DNA of 64,000 nt, taken from assembly GCA_900537185.1 (NCBI GenBank), contig LS999828.1, forward strand, positions 436,706-500,705, read 5' to 3'. The first letter of the stretch is position 1; each line of letters begins with the position of its first letter. Origin of the DNA: Cytophagales bacterium Alg240-R148. GTDB lineage: Bacteria; Bacteroidota; Bacteroidia; Cytophagales; Cyclobacteriaceae. Both the position numbers and the translations under genes were made by a program. The notes beneath the pieces were generated by a model that had not been told where the DNA came from, ran no database searches, and saw only the letters and a list, made by a program, of their open reading frames with translations. Positions 27,856 through 36,315 of this stretch are shown here, one piece after another.

Positions 27856-28410
27856 ATGTCTTTAACTCCATCGAAAATGCTCCCATTGGAAACCATTGCT
27901 CCAGATTTTGAGTTAATGGACACCGTTACAGATCGGTTGATTGCACTCGAGGATGTGAAATCTGAGATTGCCACCGTAGTGATGTTTATTTGCAACCACT
28001 GCCCTTATGTAAAGCATGTAGAAGAAGGCTTGGTTGCATTGGCCAATGATTACATCCCTGAAGGCATTAGTATTGTGGCCATCAGTTCCAATGATATTGA
28101 AAAGTACCCGGAAGACGCTCCAGATAAAATGAAACATGTAGCAACACACAACCACTACCCTTTTCCTTATTTATTTGATAAAACCCAACAAGTGGCAAAA
28201 AACTACCATGCAGCTTGCACGCCCGATTTTTTTATATTCAACAAAGAGTTAGAGCTTGTTTACAGAGGGCAAATGGATGATTCAAGACCTGGAAATGATG
28301 TACCAGTAACAGGCAAGGACCTACGGGCCGCGTTAAATGACATAATGAATGGAAACCCAGTAAACGAAAATCAAAAACCCAGTATTGGCTGCAATATAAA
28401 ATGGCATTAA
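27856..28410 (+). CDS. Thioredoxin-like (AhpC/TSA-type) protein
   Basis: A 184-residue protein with the redoxin fold: APDFELMDTVT near the N-terminus, the active-site region FICNHCPYVKH with Cys46 and Cys49 in a C-x-x-C arrangement, and a C-terminal PSIGCNIKWH, a conserved ending of this thioredoxin-family subgroup. It has no signal peptide and so is likely cytoplasmic. It probably reduces peroxide or disulfide substrates, but these are not known. The ATG follows the stop of the DUF5916 gene without a gap (TAAATG). It overlaps the convergent TPR gene by four bases. Confidence 0.88.
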   Translation: MSLTPSKMLPLETIAPDFELMDTVTDRLIALEDVKSEIATVVMFICNHCPYVKHVEEGLVALANDYIPEGISIVAISSNDIEKYPEDAPDKMKHVATHNHYPFPYLFDKTQQVAKNYHAACTPDFFIFNKELELVYRGQMDDSRPGNDVPVTGKDLRAALNDIMNGNPVNENQKPSIGCNIKWH

Positions 28411-29558
28411 CGATTAGATGACATTCTCATTTTCAGAAAAATACCACCTACGGCCAGCACAATGAATACGCTCATTATAAAAATAATAATGATGCTTCGT
28501 GAATTTTTGATTTGTAGATCTTTGATTTCTTGGTTCTGCTTTAGTACAAGATTTTCTTTTTCTTTTTGCTCAATAACATAACCCAATTCCAACTGAGCCA
28601 ATTTTCTTGAGCTTTCTTCTGAATACACTTGGTCTCGCACATCGTCGTACAACAACCGAAATTCATATGCCTGCTTGAAGTCTGACTTACTATAATGAAT
28701 TTCTGATAAACTGTGGTAAATTTCTTTCATTATGGGAAAGGCTCCTACTTTAATGGCCAGGTTCAACGCTTGCTCCTGAAAAAGCAGGGCTTTTTCAACA
28801 TCTCCTAATTTCAAATAGGTGTGCCCAATATTGTACATGGAATAAGCTTGCCCACTGATACTTTTATTAGCAATTTCCGAGTCTAAGGATTTTTGATAAC
28901 AACTAAGTGCTTTTTCAAAATTATTGAGTTTAAAGTAAATATTACCCAAGTTGTACAATGGATCGACAGAAGTACCTTGGTACCCAAGGCTATCAATCAG
29001 CTCCAAGGCACTGTTAAAACATTCCAACGCCCTATCCATTTTATTAAGTTCGTGGTAAACATTGCCAAGGTTGTTGAACGAAGCAGCCAACTGGCCATAA
29101 TCGTTTATTGAATCTAAAATTTGATGGCTTTGAAGAAAGTAATCCAGTGACGCGGGGTAATCTTCCTTTTGCGAGTATACAGTTCCAATATTCCCTTTTG
29201 TAAAAGCAATGCCTTCTAAATTGTTCAGTCTTTCGTTAATTTCCAAAGATTTGAGGTAGTACTCGATGGCTTTATCATATACCCCCTGATTTTTATACAC
29301 CACTCCAATGTTGTTATAAGCAGATGCCACGCCTTTGTCATAACCTGTAGTCGAGGCCTCAAGTAATGCTTCTTTTGCAAAATCCATAGCTTTTGAAGGG
29401 TCCGAATGCAAATGGAGCTTAAAAAACTCAGTCAAGGCTTTCACTTTGGGTTCTCCACTGCTGTTATTTACTATGGCTCTAAGAGAGTCTTCTTGTGCAA
29501 CAGATTCAAGACAAAAAACAAAGGACAAAACAGTAAAAAAGAAAGCTAGTTTGTTCAT
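28407..29558 (-). CDS. TPR-repeat protein with C-terminal membrane helix, no output domain
   Basis: About 383 residues: a signal peptide (MNKLAFFFTVLSFVFCLESVAQ), about six tetratricopeptide repeats (for example GVASAYNNIGVVYKNQGVYD, and DPLYNLGNIYFKLNNFEKAL near the middle), a coiled stretch, and a C-terminal transmembrane helix (IIIIFIMSVFIVLAVGGIFL) followed by only seven residues. This is the periplasmic sensor layout of Bacteroidota TPR histidine kinases and TPR-HTH regulators, but the cytoplasmic output domain is absent. The frame extends to 29591, but the ATG at 29558 gives a clean signal peptide. It may work as a periplasmic protein-interaction platform; the partner is unknown. Confidence 0.82.
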   Translation of the reverse strand: MNKLAFFFTVLSFVFCLESVAQEDSLRAIVNNSSGEPKVKALTEFFKLHLHSDPSKAMDFAKEALLEASTTGYDKGVASAYNNIGVVYKNQGVYDKAIEYYLKSLEINERLNNLEGIAFTKGNIGTVYSQKEDYPASLDYFLQSHQILDSINDYGQLAASFNNLGNVYHELNKMDRALECFNSALELIDSLGYQGTSVDPLYNLGNIYFKLNNFEKALSCYQKSLDSEIANKSISGQAYSMYNIGHTYLKLGDVEKALLFQEQALNLAIKVGAFPIMKEIYHSLSEIHYSKSDFKQAYEFRLLYDDVRDQVYSEESSRKLAQLELGYVIEQKEKENLVLKQNQEIKDLQIKNSRSIIIIFIMSVFIVLAVGGIFLKMRMSSNR

Positions 29559-29715
29559 TTTAATATGATTTTCTAATTTGGCTACCAACACCTATCGTAT
29601 ATGTAAATATAAAAGTAAAAACGATATAAATAAAACTTCACACAAACACTTGATCTACTGCAAGTTATAATGTATCTATGTAGAAGAAATTAATTCAGCT
29701 TAAAACAATACTATT

Positions 29716-30444
29716 ATGAAAAGTTTTCTTGCCGCCGTTTTGATCACAGTTGGAATGTCTTCTGCCCAAGCGCAATGCAACCCATACTACACCCTAGAAA
29801 AGGGCAATGAAATAGAATACACTGATTTCAACGCCAAAGGTAAAAAACAAGGAAGGTCTGCGACCACCATTACCAATGTAACAACTGCAGGTAACGTTTT
29901 TGAATACAGCGGTACAACAAAAATGTATGACAAAAAAGACAAGGACATTACCGAAATGCAATACAAAATGATCTGTGAAGATGGCACCTTGACATTTGAC
30001 ATGTCCAAATTTGTAATGAACAATAGCCAGTCTCAAGAAATGGAAGGATTTGACATTTCTTTAGAAGGAGATAAAATGGAATTGCCATCGGATCTTTCCA
30101 AAGGACAAAAATTAAGAGATTTAAATTTTGATGTTAAATTTAATTTTTCCGACACCGATGCAAGCAATCCAATGGCAAGTGCCACATTGAGTAAAATGAA
30201 ATTTACCATTACAGACAGAAAAGTCGAAGATAAGCTCATGGTTTCCACACCCGCTGGAGATTTTGAATGTTACAAGGTATCTTATACTATAGTTACCAAA
30301 ATGAGAATTATGGGAATTGGTAAAACCATTAATTCAAAAGGAGTAGAATACTTCACCAAAGGGGTTGGGTATGTAAAGTCCGAAACATTCGATAAAAAAG
30401 GCAAATTGATAGGGTACTCTTTGATGACAAAATTAAAACAATAG
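29716..30444 (+). CDS. Secreted DUF3108-like protein
   Basis: A 242-residue protein with a signal peptide (MKSFLAAVLITVGMSSAQAQ). The mature part is a beta-rich domain with YTLEKGNEIEYTDFNAKGK at its start and STPAGDFECYKVSYTIVTK, GIGKTINSKGVEYFTKGVGYVKSETFDKKGKL near the end. This resembles DUF3108/TapB-like periplasmic proteins, where the phrase -YF-GVG-V---D--G- recurs. The function is not known. It stands alone between two convergent genes. Confidence 0.75.
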   Translation: MKSFLAAVLITVGMSSAQAQCNPYYTLEKGNEIEYTDFNAKGKKQGRSATTITNVTTAGNVFEYSGTTKMYDKKDKDITEMQYKMICEDGTLTFDMSKFVMNNSQSQEMEGFDISLEGDKMELPSDLSKGQKLRDLNFDVKFNFSDTDASNPMASATLSKMKFTITDRKVEDKLMVSTPAGDFECYKVSYTIVTKMRIMGIGKTINSKGVEYFTKGVGYVKSETFDKKGKLIGYSLMTKLKQ

Positions 30445-30472
30445 TGCTACCAGCCCTGGTTGTTTACAATTG

Positions 30473-31291
30473 TTAATCGTAGCAGTCTTTTGTTTCAGCA
30501 TCGATCACAAACGTCCAAGAATCGCTCCAATTACCCCATTTCTTGTTTTTCATGGCCCTTACTTTCCAAAAATAAGAAACACTGGAGGAAAAATGTTGTG
30601 TCCTATTTTTTAGAGAAAAATAAGAGTTATGTACCATGTCCTCTACTATAGTTTTGTCTGAATCTTTATCCCCAATAAGCACCTGGTAACGTACCGCGCC
30701 TTCTACAGGGTTCCATTTTAAAGTCCATTTGGATTTATTAAAAGAATCTGTGCAATTTGGTTTAAGCGTCACTTGGTTCATGGGACGAATCAGAGTGGGA
30801 GTGGCCAATTTATAAACCAAGTCATAGGAACTCTCGCGAGCATGCAACAATTCAATTTCCTCCAAGTAAGCATCTCCTTTCATTCTAAACCCGATAAAAT
30901 ATTGCCCTTCTGGAATCTCTTGAATAAAATATTCCGGCCCTTTTAAAAAACCAAAAACCTTGGACTTCTTTTTATTGGTATGCAGCCGTAAGGTGTAAAT
31001 CTTTGGATCATTACCCAAAGAGCGTGTACCACTTATTGCTGTTATGCGCTCACCATAGTTGAGGTAAAAATAACTGCTCTTGCCTGTCTTTGAACCAAAA
31101 AATGGGTGTCGTTTGCCTCCCTTTTCAACACTTTGTAAGCCGTAAATACCATGGCCCCATTTTAAATATATTTCTTTCAGGTTCAGACAAGTATCCATTG
31201 CGACATTTTCTTTCTGCGCAACTACAACTTGGTTTTGGGCATGCACTGCGGACAAACATGCTGCAAAAAAAATAACAAAAAGTACCTTCAT
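30473..31291 (-). CDS. Secreted protein with C-terminal fibronectin type III-like domain
   Basis: A 272-residue protein with a signal peptide (to about residue 18, CLSAVHA). The middle is unassigned and contains many aromatic and basic residues. The C-terminal ~95 residues have the strands of an FN3 domain: KWTLKWNPVEGAVRYQVLIG, and YFWKVRAMKNKKWGNWSDSWTF. There is no type IX sorting signal, so it is probably periplasmic or surface-exposed by another route. No function is assigned. About 280 bases upstream, before asnB, hold no gene; only AT-rich intergenic sequence is visible there. Confidence 0.75.
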   Translation of the reverse strand: MKVLFVIFFAACLSAVHAQNQVVVAQKENVAMDTCLNLKEIYLKWGHGIYGLQSVEKGGKRHPFFGSKTGKSSYFYLNYGERITAISGTRSLGNDPKIYTLRLHTNKKKSKVFGFLKGPEYFIQEIPEGQYFIGFRMKGDAYLEEIELLHARESSYDLVYKLATPTLIRPMNQVTLKPNCTDSFNKSKWTLKWNPVEGAVRYQVLIGDKDSDKTIVEDMVHNSYFSLKNRTQHFSSSVSYFWKVRAMKNKKWGNWSDSWTFVIDAETKDCYD

Positions 31292-31570
31292 TTTGTAAAT
31301 CTATGCGTTCTTAAGGTTCCCCTGCAATATACAGCTAATTGGAACATTCCCCCAGAAAATAAACAGCTTTACATGTGATAAGACCTTGGAACAGCGGCTG
31401 GCTTTCTGGAACAATTTTCGACCACAACCTTTGCAAATGCCTTGTTCACAAAAAGATACAACAACCCAACACATCTGCTTATACCTTCGCCCAAAGAATT
31501 TTTATTTTTATTTTAAACAATAATTAGTGGTTTGCACTTGAAATACTATTTTTAAACAAAATATATTTTT

Positions 31571-33472
31571 ATGTGTGGAATAACAGGGATTATACCTTTC
31601 AATCAATTGGGTCGATTTAACATGATTAATTTGGCGGCTGCCACCAGTAAATTGGAAAGCCGAGGGCCTGATTTCCAAGGACATGACCACAACGACAACT
31701 TCGGATTGGGGCACAGAAGGTTGTCCATAATCGATACTTCTGCTGAAGCACACCAACCGATGTCGGACGACCAAGGAAGGTTTGTGATAGCATTTAATGG
31801 CGAGATTTACAACTATCGTGCGCTCCGGCAAGACCTGATTAACCAGGGCCATTCTTTCAAAACAGAATCGGATACGGAGGTCTTGTTAAAAATGTACATC
31901 CAATACAAAGAAGCTTGTCTGGAAAAACTCAATGGTTTTTTTGCATTTGCCATATACGATAAGGAAGAAGACCTTCTATTCTTGGCTAGAGATAGGTTTG
32001 GAATCAAACCCTTGTTGTATTATATGGATGACGACAAGTTCCTATTCGCTTCTGAAGCAAAAGCCATATTCGAATATGGAGTCAAGAAAGAGCTGAACCA
32101 CGAGGCCATCTTCACCTATTTTCAGTTGAACTACATACCAGCACCATTAACTGGCATGCAACACATCCGAAAATTAATGCCGGGAAATTATGCCACTTTG
32201 CAATTCAAAAGATTGCAAATTAAACCATATTATTCCATTCCTTTTAAAACCAACACCACTTCATCGGATAGCTACGATGTGAAGAAAAATAAAATCAAGG
32301 AGTTGCTAGAAGAAAGTGTTCAGGAACGGCTGGTTTCGGATGTTCCATTGGGCTCTTTTCTAAGTGGAGGAGTAGATTCTTCTATTATTGCTGCACTTGC
32401 AGCCAAACACAAACCGAACCTCCATACATTCTCAGTGGGGTTTGCAGACGAACCCTATTTTGATGAAACTTCCTATGCCAATGAAGTGGCCCAATCTATT
32501 GGCTCAGAGCATACCGTGTTCAACTTGACCAACAAAGACCTATTTGGACATTTAGACGACATTCTCACCTATATGGACGATCCGTTTGCAGACAGTTCTG
32601 CACTCGCAGTATATTTGTTAAGCAAGGAGACAAAAAAAGATTGCACGGTAGCATTATCAGGAGATGGAGCAGATGAACTGTTTTCGGGCTACAACAAACA
32701 CAAAGCTTTTTACAAACTAATGCACTTAGGTTTTAAAGAGCAGGTAGCCATTTCAAATGGATGGTTGTGGGGCATGATGCCCCAATCCAGAAATTCAAAA
32801 TTCTCGAACTTTTTTAGACAATTAAAAAAATTCTCGAATGGTGCTAGCCTTAATGGAAAAGATAGGTATTGGCATTGGGCTGGGTTCGACAATGAGACTG
32901 GAATGAACCAGTTGTTTACAGATGATTTTTTACAAAACACAGACCTTCCGGCTTATTCCAAATTAAAGTCCGATATACTTACCCGCCTATCACCGGTTTG
33001 TAAAGATTTTAACGAGATATTACACACCGATATGAATTTGGTTTTGCCCAACGATATGTTGGTCAAGGTAGATTGGATGTCTATGGCCAATGGCCTAGAA
33101 GTAAGGGTACCGTTTCTAGACCACAATTTAGTCAACTACGTGATGGGCCTTCCAGAAGCCGATAAAATAAACCACAACATCAGCAAACGTATCTTACAAG
33201 ATGCCTTCCAAGACATCCTCCCTGAAAGGTTGTACAAAAGACCTAAAAAGGGTTTTGAAGTACCTTTACTCAAATGGTTCCGAAACGAATTGAAAGACAA
33301 AATAGACCAAGAATGGTTAAGAGAAGATTACATCCAAAAACAGGGGGTGTTTGATGTTAAATACATAAAAAGATTAAAAAAGAAATTACATTCAGGAAGG
33401 CCTGGTGATGCCCATGCTCGCATCTGGGCACTCATTGTATTTCAAGAATGGTACAAACGCCATTTCGATTAA
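31571..33472 (+). CDS. asnB: Asparagine synthase (glutamine-hydrolysing)
   Basis: Makes asparagine from aspartate, glutamine and ATP. Cys2 directly after the initiator Met (MCGITGII) is the nucleophile of the N-terminal class II glutaminase domain, with NGEIYNY and a GPDFQGHD region also present. The C-terminal synthetase domain has the PP-loop SFLSGGVDSSIIAAL (near residue 262) and SGDGADELFSGYNKH. At 633 residues it is somewhat longer than E. coli AsnB and matches the bacterial group also used in surface polysaccharide and peptide modification. A biosynthetic role is the default. The stop overlaps the end of ftsE on the other strand by four bases. Confidence 0.93.
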   Translation: MCGITGIIPFNQLGRFNMINLAAATSKLESRGPDFQGHDHNDNFGLGHRRLSIIDTSAEAHQPMSDDQGRFVIAFNGEIYNYRALRQDLINQGHSFKTESDTEVLLKMYIQYKEACLEKLNGFFAFAIYDKEEDLLFLARDRFGIKPLLYYMDDDKFLFASEAKAIFEYGVKKELNHEAIFTYFQLNYIPAPLTGMQHIRKLMPGNYATLQFKRLQIKPYYSIPFKTNTTSSDSYDVKKNKIKELLEESVQERLVSDVPLGSFLSGGVDSSIIAALAAKHKPNLHTFSVGFADEPYFDETSYANEVAQSIGSEHTVFNLTNKDLFGHLDDILTYMDDPFADSSALAVYLLSKETKKDCTVALSGDGADELFSGYNKHKAFYKLMHLGFKEQVAISNGWLWGMMPQSRNSKFSNFFRQLKKFSNGASLNGKDRYWHWAGFDNETGMNQLFTDDFLQNTDLPAYSKLKSDILTRLSPVCKDFNEILHTDMNLVLPNDMLVKVDWMSMANGLEVRVPFLDHNLVNYVMGLPEADKINHNISKRILQDAFQDILPERLYKRPKKGFEVPLLKWFRNELKDKIDQEWLREDYIQKQGVFDVKYIKRLKKKLHSGRPGDAHARIWALIVFQEWYKRHFD

Positions 33473-34182
33473 TAAAACGAATCCGAAATATTGATTTTTT
33501 CGTTCTTAGAATCTAAGGTTTTACCAGCTTGGCATTGAAGAATCCGGTAGTCGTGTTTGGAAACCAATCGGTGGTCGTGGGTGGCCATTAGAACCGCCGT
33601 TCCACTGTTGTTGATTTTTTGGAACAGTTCGAAAATCCCGTCCGATACTTCAGGGTCTAAGTTTCCTGTAGGTTCATCCGCAATGAGTATTACTGGCTCG
33701 TTGATTAACGCCCTTGCTACTACTATTCTTTGCTGCTCCCCTCCAGAAAGTTGGTGGGGCATTTTACTATCCACTGAACCCAATCCTACTTGCATCAAAA
33801 CTTCAGCCAAACGGGCTTTCATTTTTGCTTTGTCCTTCCACCCAGTAGCCCGCATCACAAAAAATAAATTTTCGGCAACCGTTCTATCGGTAAACAACTG
33901 AAAGTCCTGAAATACAATTCCTATTTTTCTTCTAAGCATAGGAATATCAGTAGTTTTGATACCTTTGATATTAAAACCTGCTACTTTTATATCTCCTAAA
34001 CGTAGGGTTAGATCGGCGTATAGTGTTTTTAAAAGGGAAGTTTTACCGCCTCCAGTTCTACCAACCAAAAAGACAAACTCCCCTTTTTCAATATCAAAAT
34101 TCACATCACTTAAAACAGTGTTGTTTTCCTGGAAGATGCTTACGCCGCTTAAAGAAATAACAGGTTCGTTGCTAAAGGACAT
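33469..34182 (-). CDS. ftsE: Cell division ATP-binding protein FtsE
   Basis: A 237-residue ABC ATPase with Walker A GRTGGGKTS (residues 41-49), the Q-loop VFQDFQLF, signature LSGGEQQR, Walker B VILIADEPTGNLDP and switch histidine in MATHDHRLV. The short form, the phrase FQLFTDRTVAENLFF and the absence of a substrate-binding extension fit FtsE. Its partner ftsX begins the window more than 30 kb away. The nearest neighbour on the same strand is the transaldolase gene, 15 bases upstream, so these two are probably co-transcribed. Confidence 0.88.
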   Translation of the reverse strand: MSFSNEPVISLSGVSIFQENNTVLSDVNFDIEKGEFVFLVGRTGGGKTSLLKTLYADLTLRLGDIKVAGFNIKGIKTTDIPMLRRKIGIVFQDFQLFTDRTVAENLFFVMRATGWKDKAKMKARLAEVLMQVGLGSVDSKMPHQLSGGEQQRIVVARALINEPVILIADEPTGNLDPEVSDGIFELFQKINNSGTAVLMATHDHRLVSKHDYRILQCQAGKTLDSKNEKINISDSFY

Positions 34183-34197
34183 GAAGTGTTTTTTGTT

Positions 34198-34854
34198 TTA
34201 AGAATTCGCTTTTTTGTGGTCAGCTAAAAATTGCGCCAAACCTTTATCTGTCAATGGGTGGTTCAATAAACCAGTGATAACGCTCAAAGGGCAAGTAGCT
34301 ACATCGGCTCCAACCTCAGCACATTGAATCAAGTGCATGGTATGTCTAACAGATGCCGCCAATACTTCCGTATCAAAACCATAATTTCCATAGATCCCAA
34401 CAATTTGGTCGATCAAATCCATTCCATCAAAGGCAATGTCATCCAAGCGGCCAATGAATGGAGAAACATAAGAAGCTCCTGCTTTGGCAGCAAGTAAGGC
34501 TTGTCCGGCAGAGAAAATTAAAGTACAATTGGTTCTGATTCCTTCACTAGTGAAATACTTAATTGCCTTCACCCCTTCTTTAATCATAGGGATTTTCACA
34601 ACAATTTTATCATCTAATTTGGCCAATTCCATACCTTCTTTGACCATGTTGTCAAAATCAGTTGCGATAACTTCTGCACTTACATTGTCATCCACAATAT
34701 CGCAGATTGCTTTGTAATGGGCCTTAACTTTTTCGTCTCCGCTAATACCTTCTTTAGCCATTAACGATGGGTTGGTTGTTACACCATCCAAAACACCAAG
34801 GTCATAAGCTTCTTGTATATCGCTTAAATTTGCCGTGTCGATGAAGAACTTCAT
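34198..34854 (-). CDS. fsa: Transaldolase, small fructose-6-phosphate aldolase-like form
   Basis: A 218-residue TIM-barrel class I aldolase of the short transaldolase subfamily. The N-terminus MKFFIDTANLSDI, the motif GVTTNPSLMAKEG (residues 24-36), the Schiff-base lysine in KIVVKIPM (Lys87) and the C-terminal HPLTDKGLAQFLADHKK are all family hallmarks. In most bacteria this form works as a true transaldolase in the pentose phosphate pathway; a few are fructose-6-phosphate aldolases, and sequence alone does not decide. It lies upstream of ftsE and about 80 bases downstream of the SRP RNA gene. Confidence 0.93.
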   Translation of the reverse strand: MKFFIDTANLSDIQEAYDLGVLDGVTTNPSLMAKEGISGDEKVKAHYKAICDIVDDNVSAEVIATDFDNMVKEGMELAKLDDKIVVKIPMIKEGVKAIKYFTSEGIRTNCTLIFSAGQALLAAKAGASYVSPFIGRLDDIAFDGMDLIDQIVGIYGNYGFDTEVLAASVRHTMHLIQCAEVGADVATCPLSVITGLLNHPLTDKGLAQFLADHKKANS

Positions 34855-34930
34855 AAAATTAAATTTTGGGATTTTAAATTAGGTTACCGTAAATATAGAA
34901 ATTTTAACTAATTATATACAGGCATAAACG

Positions 34931-35029
34931 AAAAATGGCAAACCCGTATCGCACCGCTACAACTACCTACCCTTGCTACCTTCCGGTCCTGGGGGAGTTC
35001 GACAGGAGCTGGTCGTACTGATTTGCCGC
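34931..35029 (-). ncRNA. ffs: Signal recognition particle RNA, small bacterial type
   Basis: The minus strand contains the universally conserved SRP core CAGGACCGGAAGGTAGCAAG (about 34973-34992), which carries the GGAA tetraloop and the flanking internal loops that bind Ffh. The ends GGCAAA (35022-35027) and TTTGCC (34937-34942) pair to close a hairpin of about 95 nucleotides, the usual length. A T-run follows the 3' end (ATTTTTCG), and a near-consensus Bacteroidota promoter stands directly upstream. The RNA guides ribosomes making membrane proteins to the FtsY receptor. Confidence 0.92.
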
Positions 35030-35031
35030 TG

Positions 35032-35064
35032 CAAAGGTAAGTTTATTTTTCTTTACAGTGCAAG
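35032..35064 (-). promoter_or_regulatory. Promoter of the SRP RNA gene
   Basis: On the minus strand CTTG (TTG at 35061-35063) is followed after exactly 21 bases by TACCTTTG (35032-35039). This fits the known Bacteroidota vegetative promoter, TTG-N19-21-TAnnTTTG. The predicted start, a few bases downstream, coincides with the 5' end of the SRP hairpin. Confidence 0.7.
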
Positions 35065-35083
35065 ACATGTTTGGTATTTTTTT

Positions 35084-35308
35084 TTATTTACCCAACCCCT
35101 TCAGATAAAGGTTGAATTCGAGAGGAGAAGACTGCTCAAATGCGTCTTCTTTAAGGTCGTCATAAATTTCTGAATCAAAGGCCCTTTTCGTTTTTTGCAC
35201 ATTGCCTTGGTTGTCTACCAACAGCTCGATACCGTGCAAACTTTCAGGGTTAATTTGAATTAAAATTTTCCCTTCTTCCATTTCCTTTTTGAAATATTCT
35301 TGTACCAC
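35084..35308 (-). CDS. Conserved small hypothetical protein
   Basis: A 74-residue soluble protein with no signal peptide or cysteine, rich in charged residues. The middle reads INPESLHGIELLVDNQGNVQKTKRAFDSEIYDDL, and the C-terminus FNLYLKGLGK resembles small Bacteroidota proteins of unknown function that sit beside housekeeping genes. Support comes from codon use like its neighbours and a compact folded-looking sequence. It lies between the SRP RNA and dapD on the same strand. Confidence 0.7.
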   Translation of the reverse strand: MVQEYFKKEMEEGKILIQINPESLHGIELLVDNQGNVQKTKRAFDSEIYDDLKEDAFEQSSPLEFNLYLKGLGK

Positions 35309-35439
35309 GTTTTTTTATGCAAAAAAAGACAAATTTGAATTCAATTGAAAAAATATAACCAAATTAAATTTTGTATACCTTGCCACCACCACGATACAAC
35401 TTCAGGCAACTACTATACACTGCTCCGATAATAAGGCAT

Positions 35440-35461
35440 AAAAAAAGCGGCCTCAGCCGCT
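35440..35461 (-). terminator. Intrinsic terminator after dapD
   Basis: AGCGGC (35446-35451) and GCCGCT (35456-35461) form a perfect stem with loop CTCA, and a run of A at 35440-35446 gives the U-tract on the minus strand. It lies ten bases after the dapD stop. Confidence 0.85.
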
Positions 35462-35470
35462 CAATTTTAT

Positions 35471-36283
35471 TTAAACAGCAACGCTGTTGTCGCGCAAGGC
35501 ATCGTTTAACGATGTCTTTTTATCCGTACTTTCTTTTCTTTTCCCTATAATAAGCGCACAGGGAACGTTAAATTCTCCAGCTGCAAATTTCTTAGGGTAA
35601 GAGCCTGGGATTACCACACTCCGCTCTGGAACATACCCTTTGTATTCGACAGGTTCGTCTCCTGTAACATCTATAATTTTAGAGCTTGCTGTAAGCACTA
35701 CATTGGCCCCTAAAACCGCTTCTTTGCCAACCCTTATGCCTTCTACAACAATACATCTTGACCCAACAAAAGCATTGTCTTCTATAATTACTGGTGCCGC
35801 CTGAACAGGTTCCAAAACACCACCAATTCCTACACCACCACTCAAATGAACATTTTTGCCAATTTGCGCGCAACTTCCTACTGTTGCCCAAGTATCTACC
35901 ATAGTACCTGCATCAACATAAGCACCAATATTCACATAAGAAGGCATCATTACAACTCCAGAAGAAATATAAGCGCCATACCTAGCAACCGCATGGGGCA
36001 CTACTCTAATTCCTTTTTCAGCATAGTCTGTTTTAAGTGCTATTTTATCGTGAAATTCAAATGGCCCTACCTCAATTGTTTCCATTTTTTGAATTGGGAA
36101 ATACATAATAACAGCTTTCTTAACCCACTCATTCACCTTCCAACCATTCTCAGTAGGTTCAGCAGTTCTCAATTTACCTGAATCAAGATCGGCTACTACC
36201 CCGCGAATGATTTCTTGGGTAGAGGACTCCTTGAGCATTTCTCTATTTTCCCAGGCGCTTTCAATGATATTTTGAATATCCAT
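35471..36283 (-). CDS. dapD: 2,3,4,5-tetrahydropyridine-2,6-dicarboxylate N-succinyltransferase
   Basis: A 270-residue enzyme of the succinylase branch of lysine and diaminopimelate synthesis, adding succinyl from succinyl-CoA. The C-terminal two thirds form a left-handed beta helix of hexapeptide repeats (GAYISSGVVMMPSYVNIGAY, VDTWATVGSCAQIGKNVHLS, then GGVGIGGVLEPVQAAPVIIE). The N-terminal helical domain contains NGWKVNEWVKKAVIMYFPI. The length is normal. It faces the glycosyltransferase gene across a 32-base divergent intergenic space and ends at a strong terminator. Confidence 0.96.
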   Translation of the reverse strand: MDIQNIIESAWENREMLKESSTQEIIRGVVADLDSGKLRTAEPTENGWKVNEWVKKAVIMYFPIQKMETIEVGPFEFHDKIALKTDYAEKGIRVVPHAVARYGAYISSGVVMMPSYVNIGAYVDAGTMVDTWATVGSCAQIGKNVHLSGGVGIGGVLEPVQAAPVIIEDNAFVGSRCIVVEGIRVGKEAVLGANVVLTASSKIIDVTGDEPVEYKGYVPERSVVIPGSYPKKFAAGEFNVPCALIIGKRKESTDKKTSLNDALRDNSVAV

Positions 36284-36315
36284 TTTTTTTACTATTTAAT
36301 ATTGCATTTATTTGA

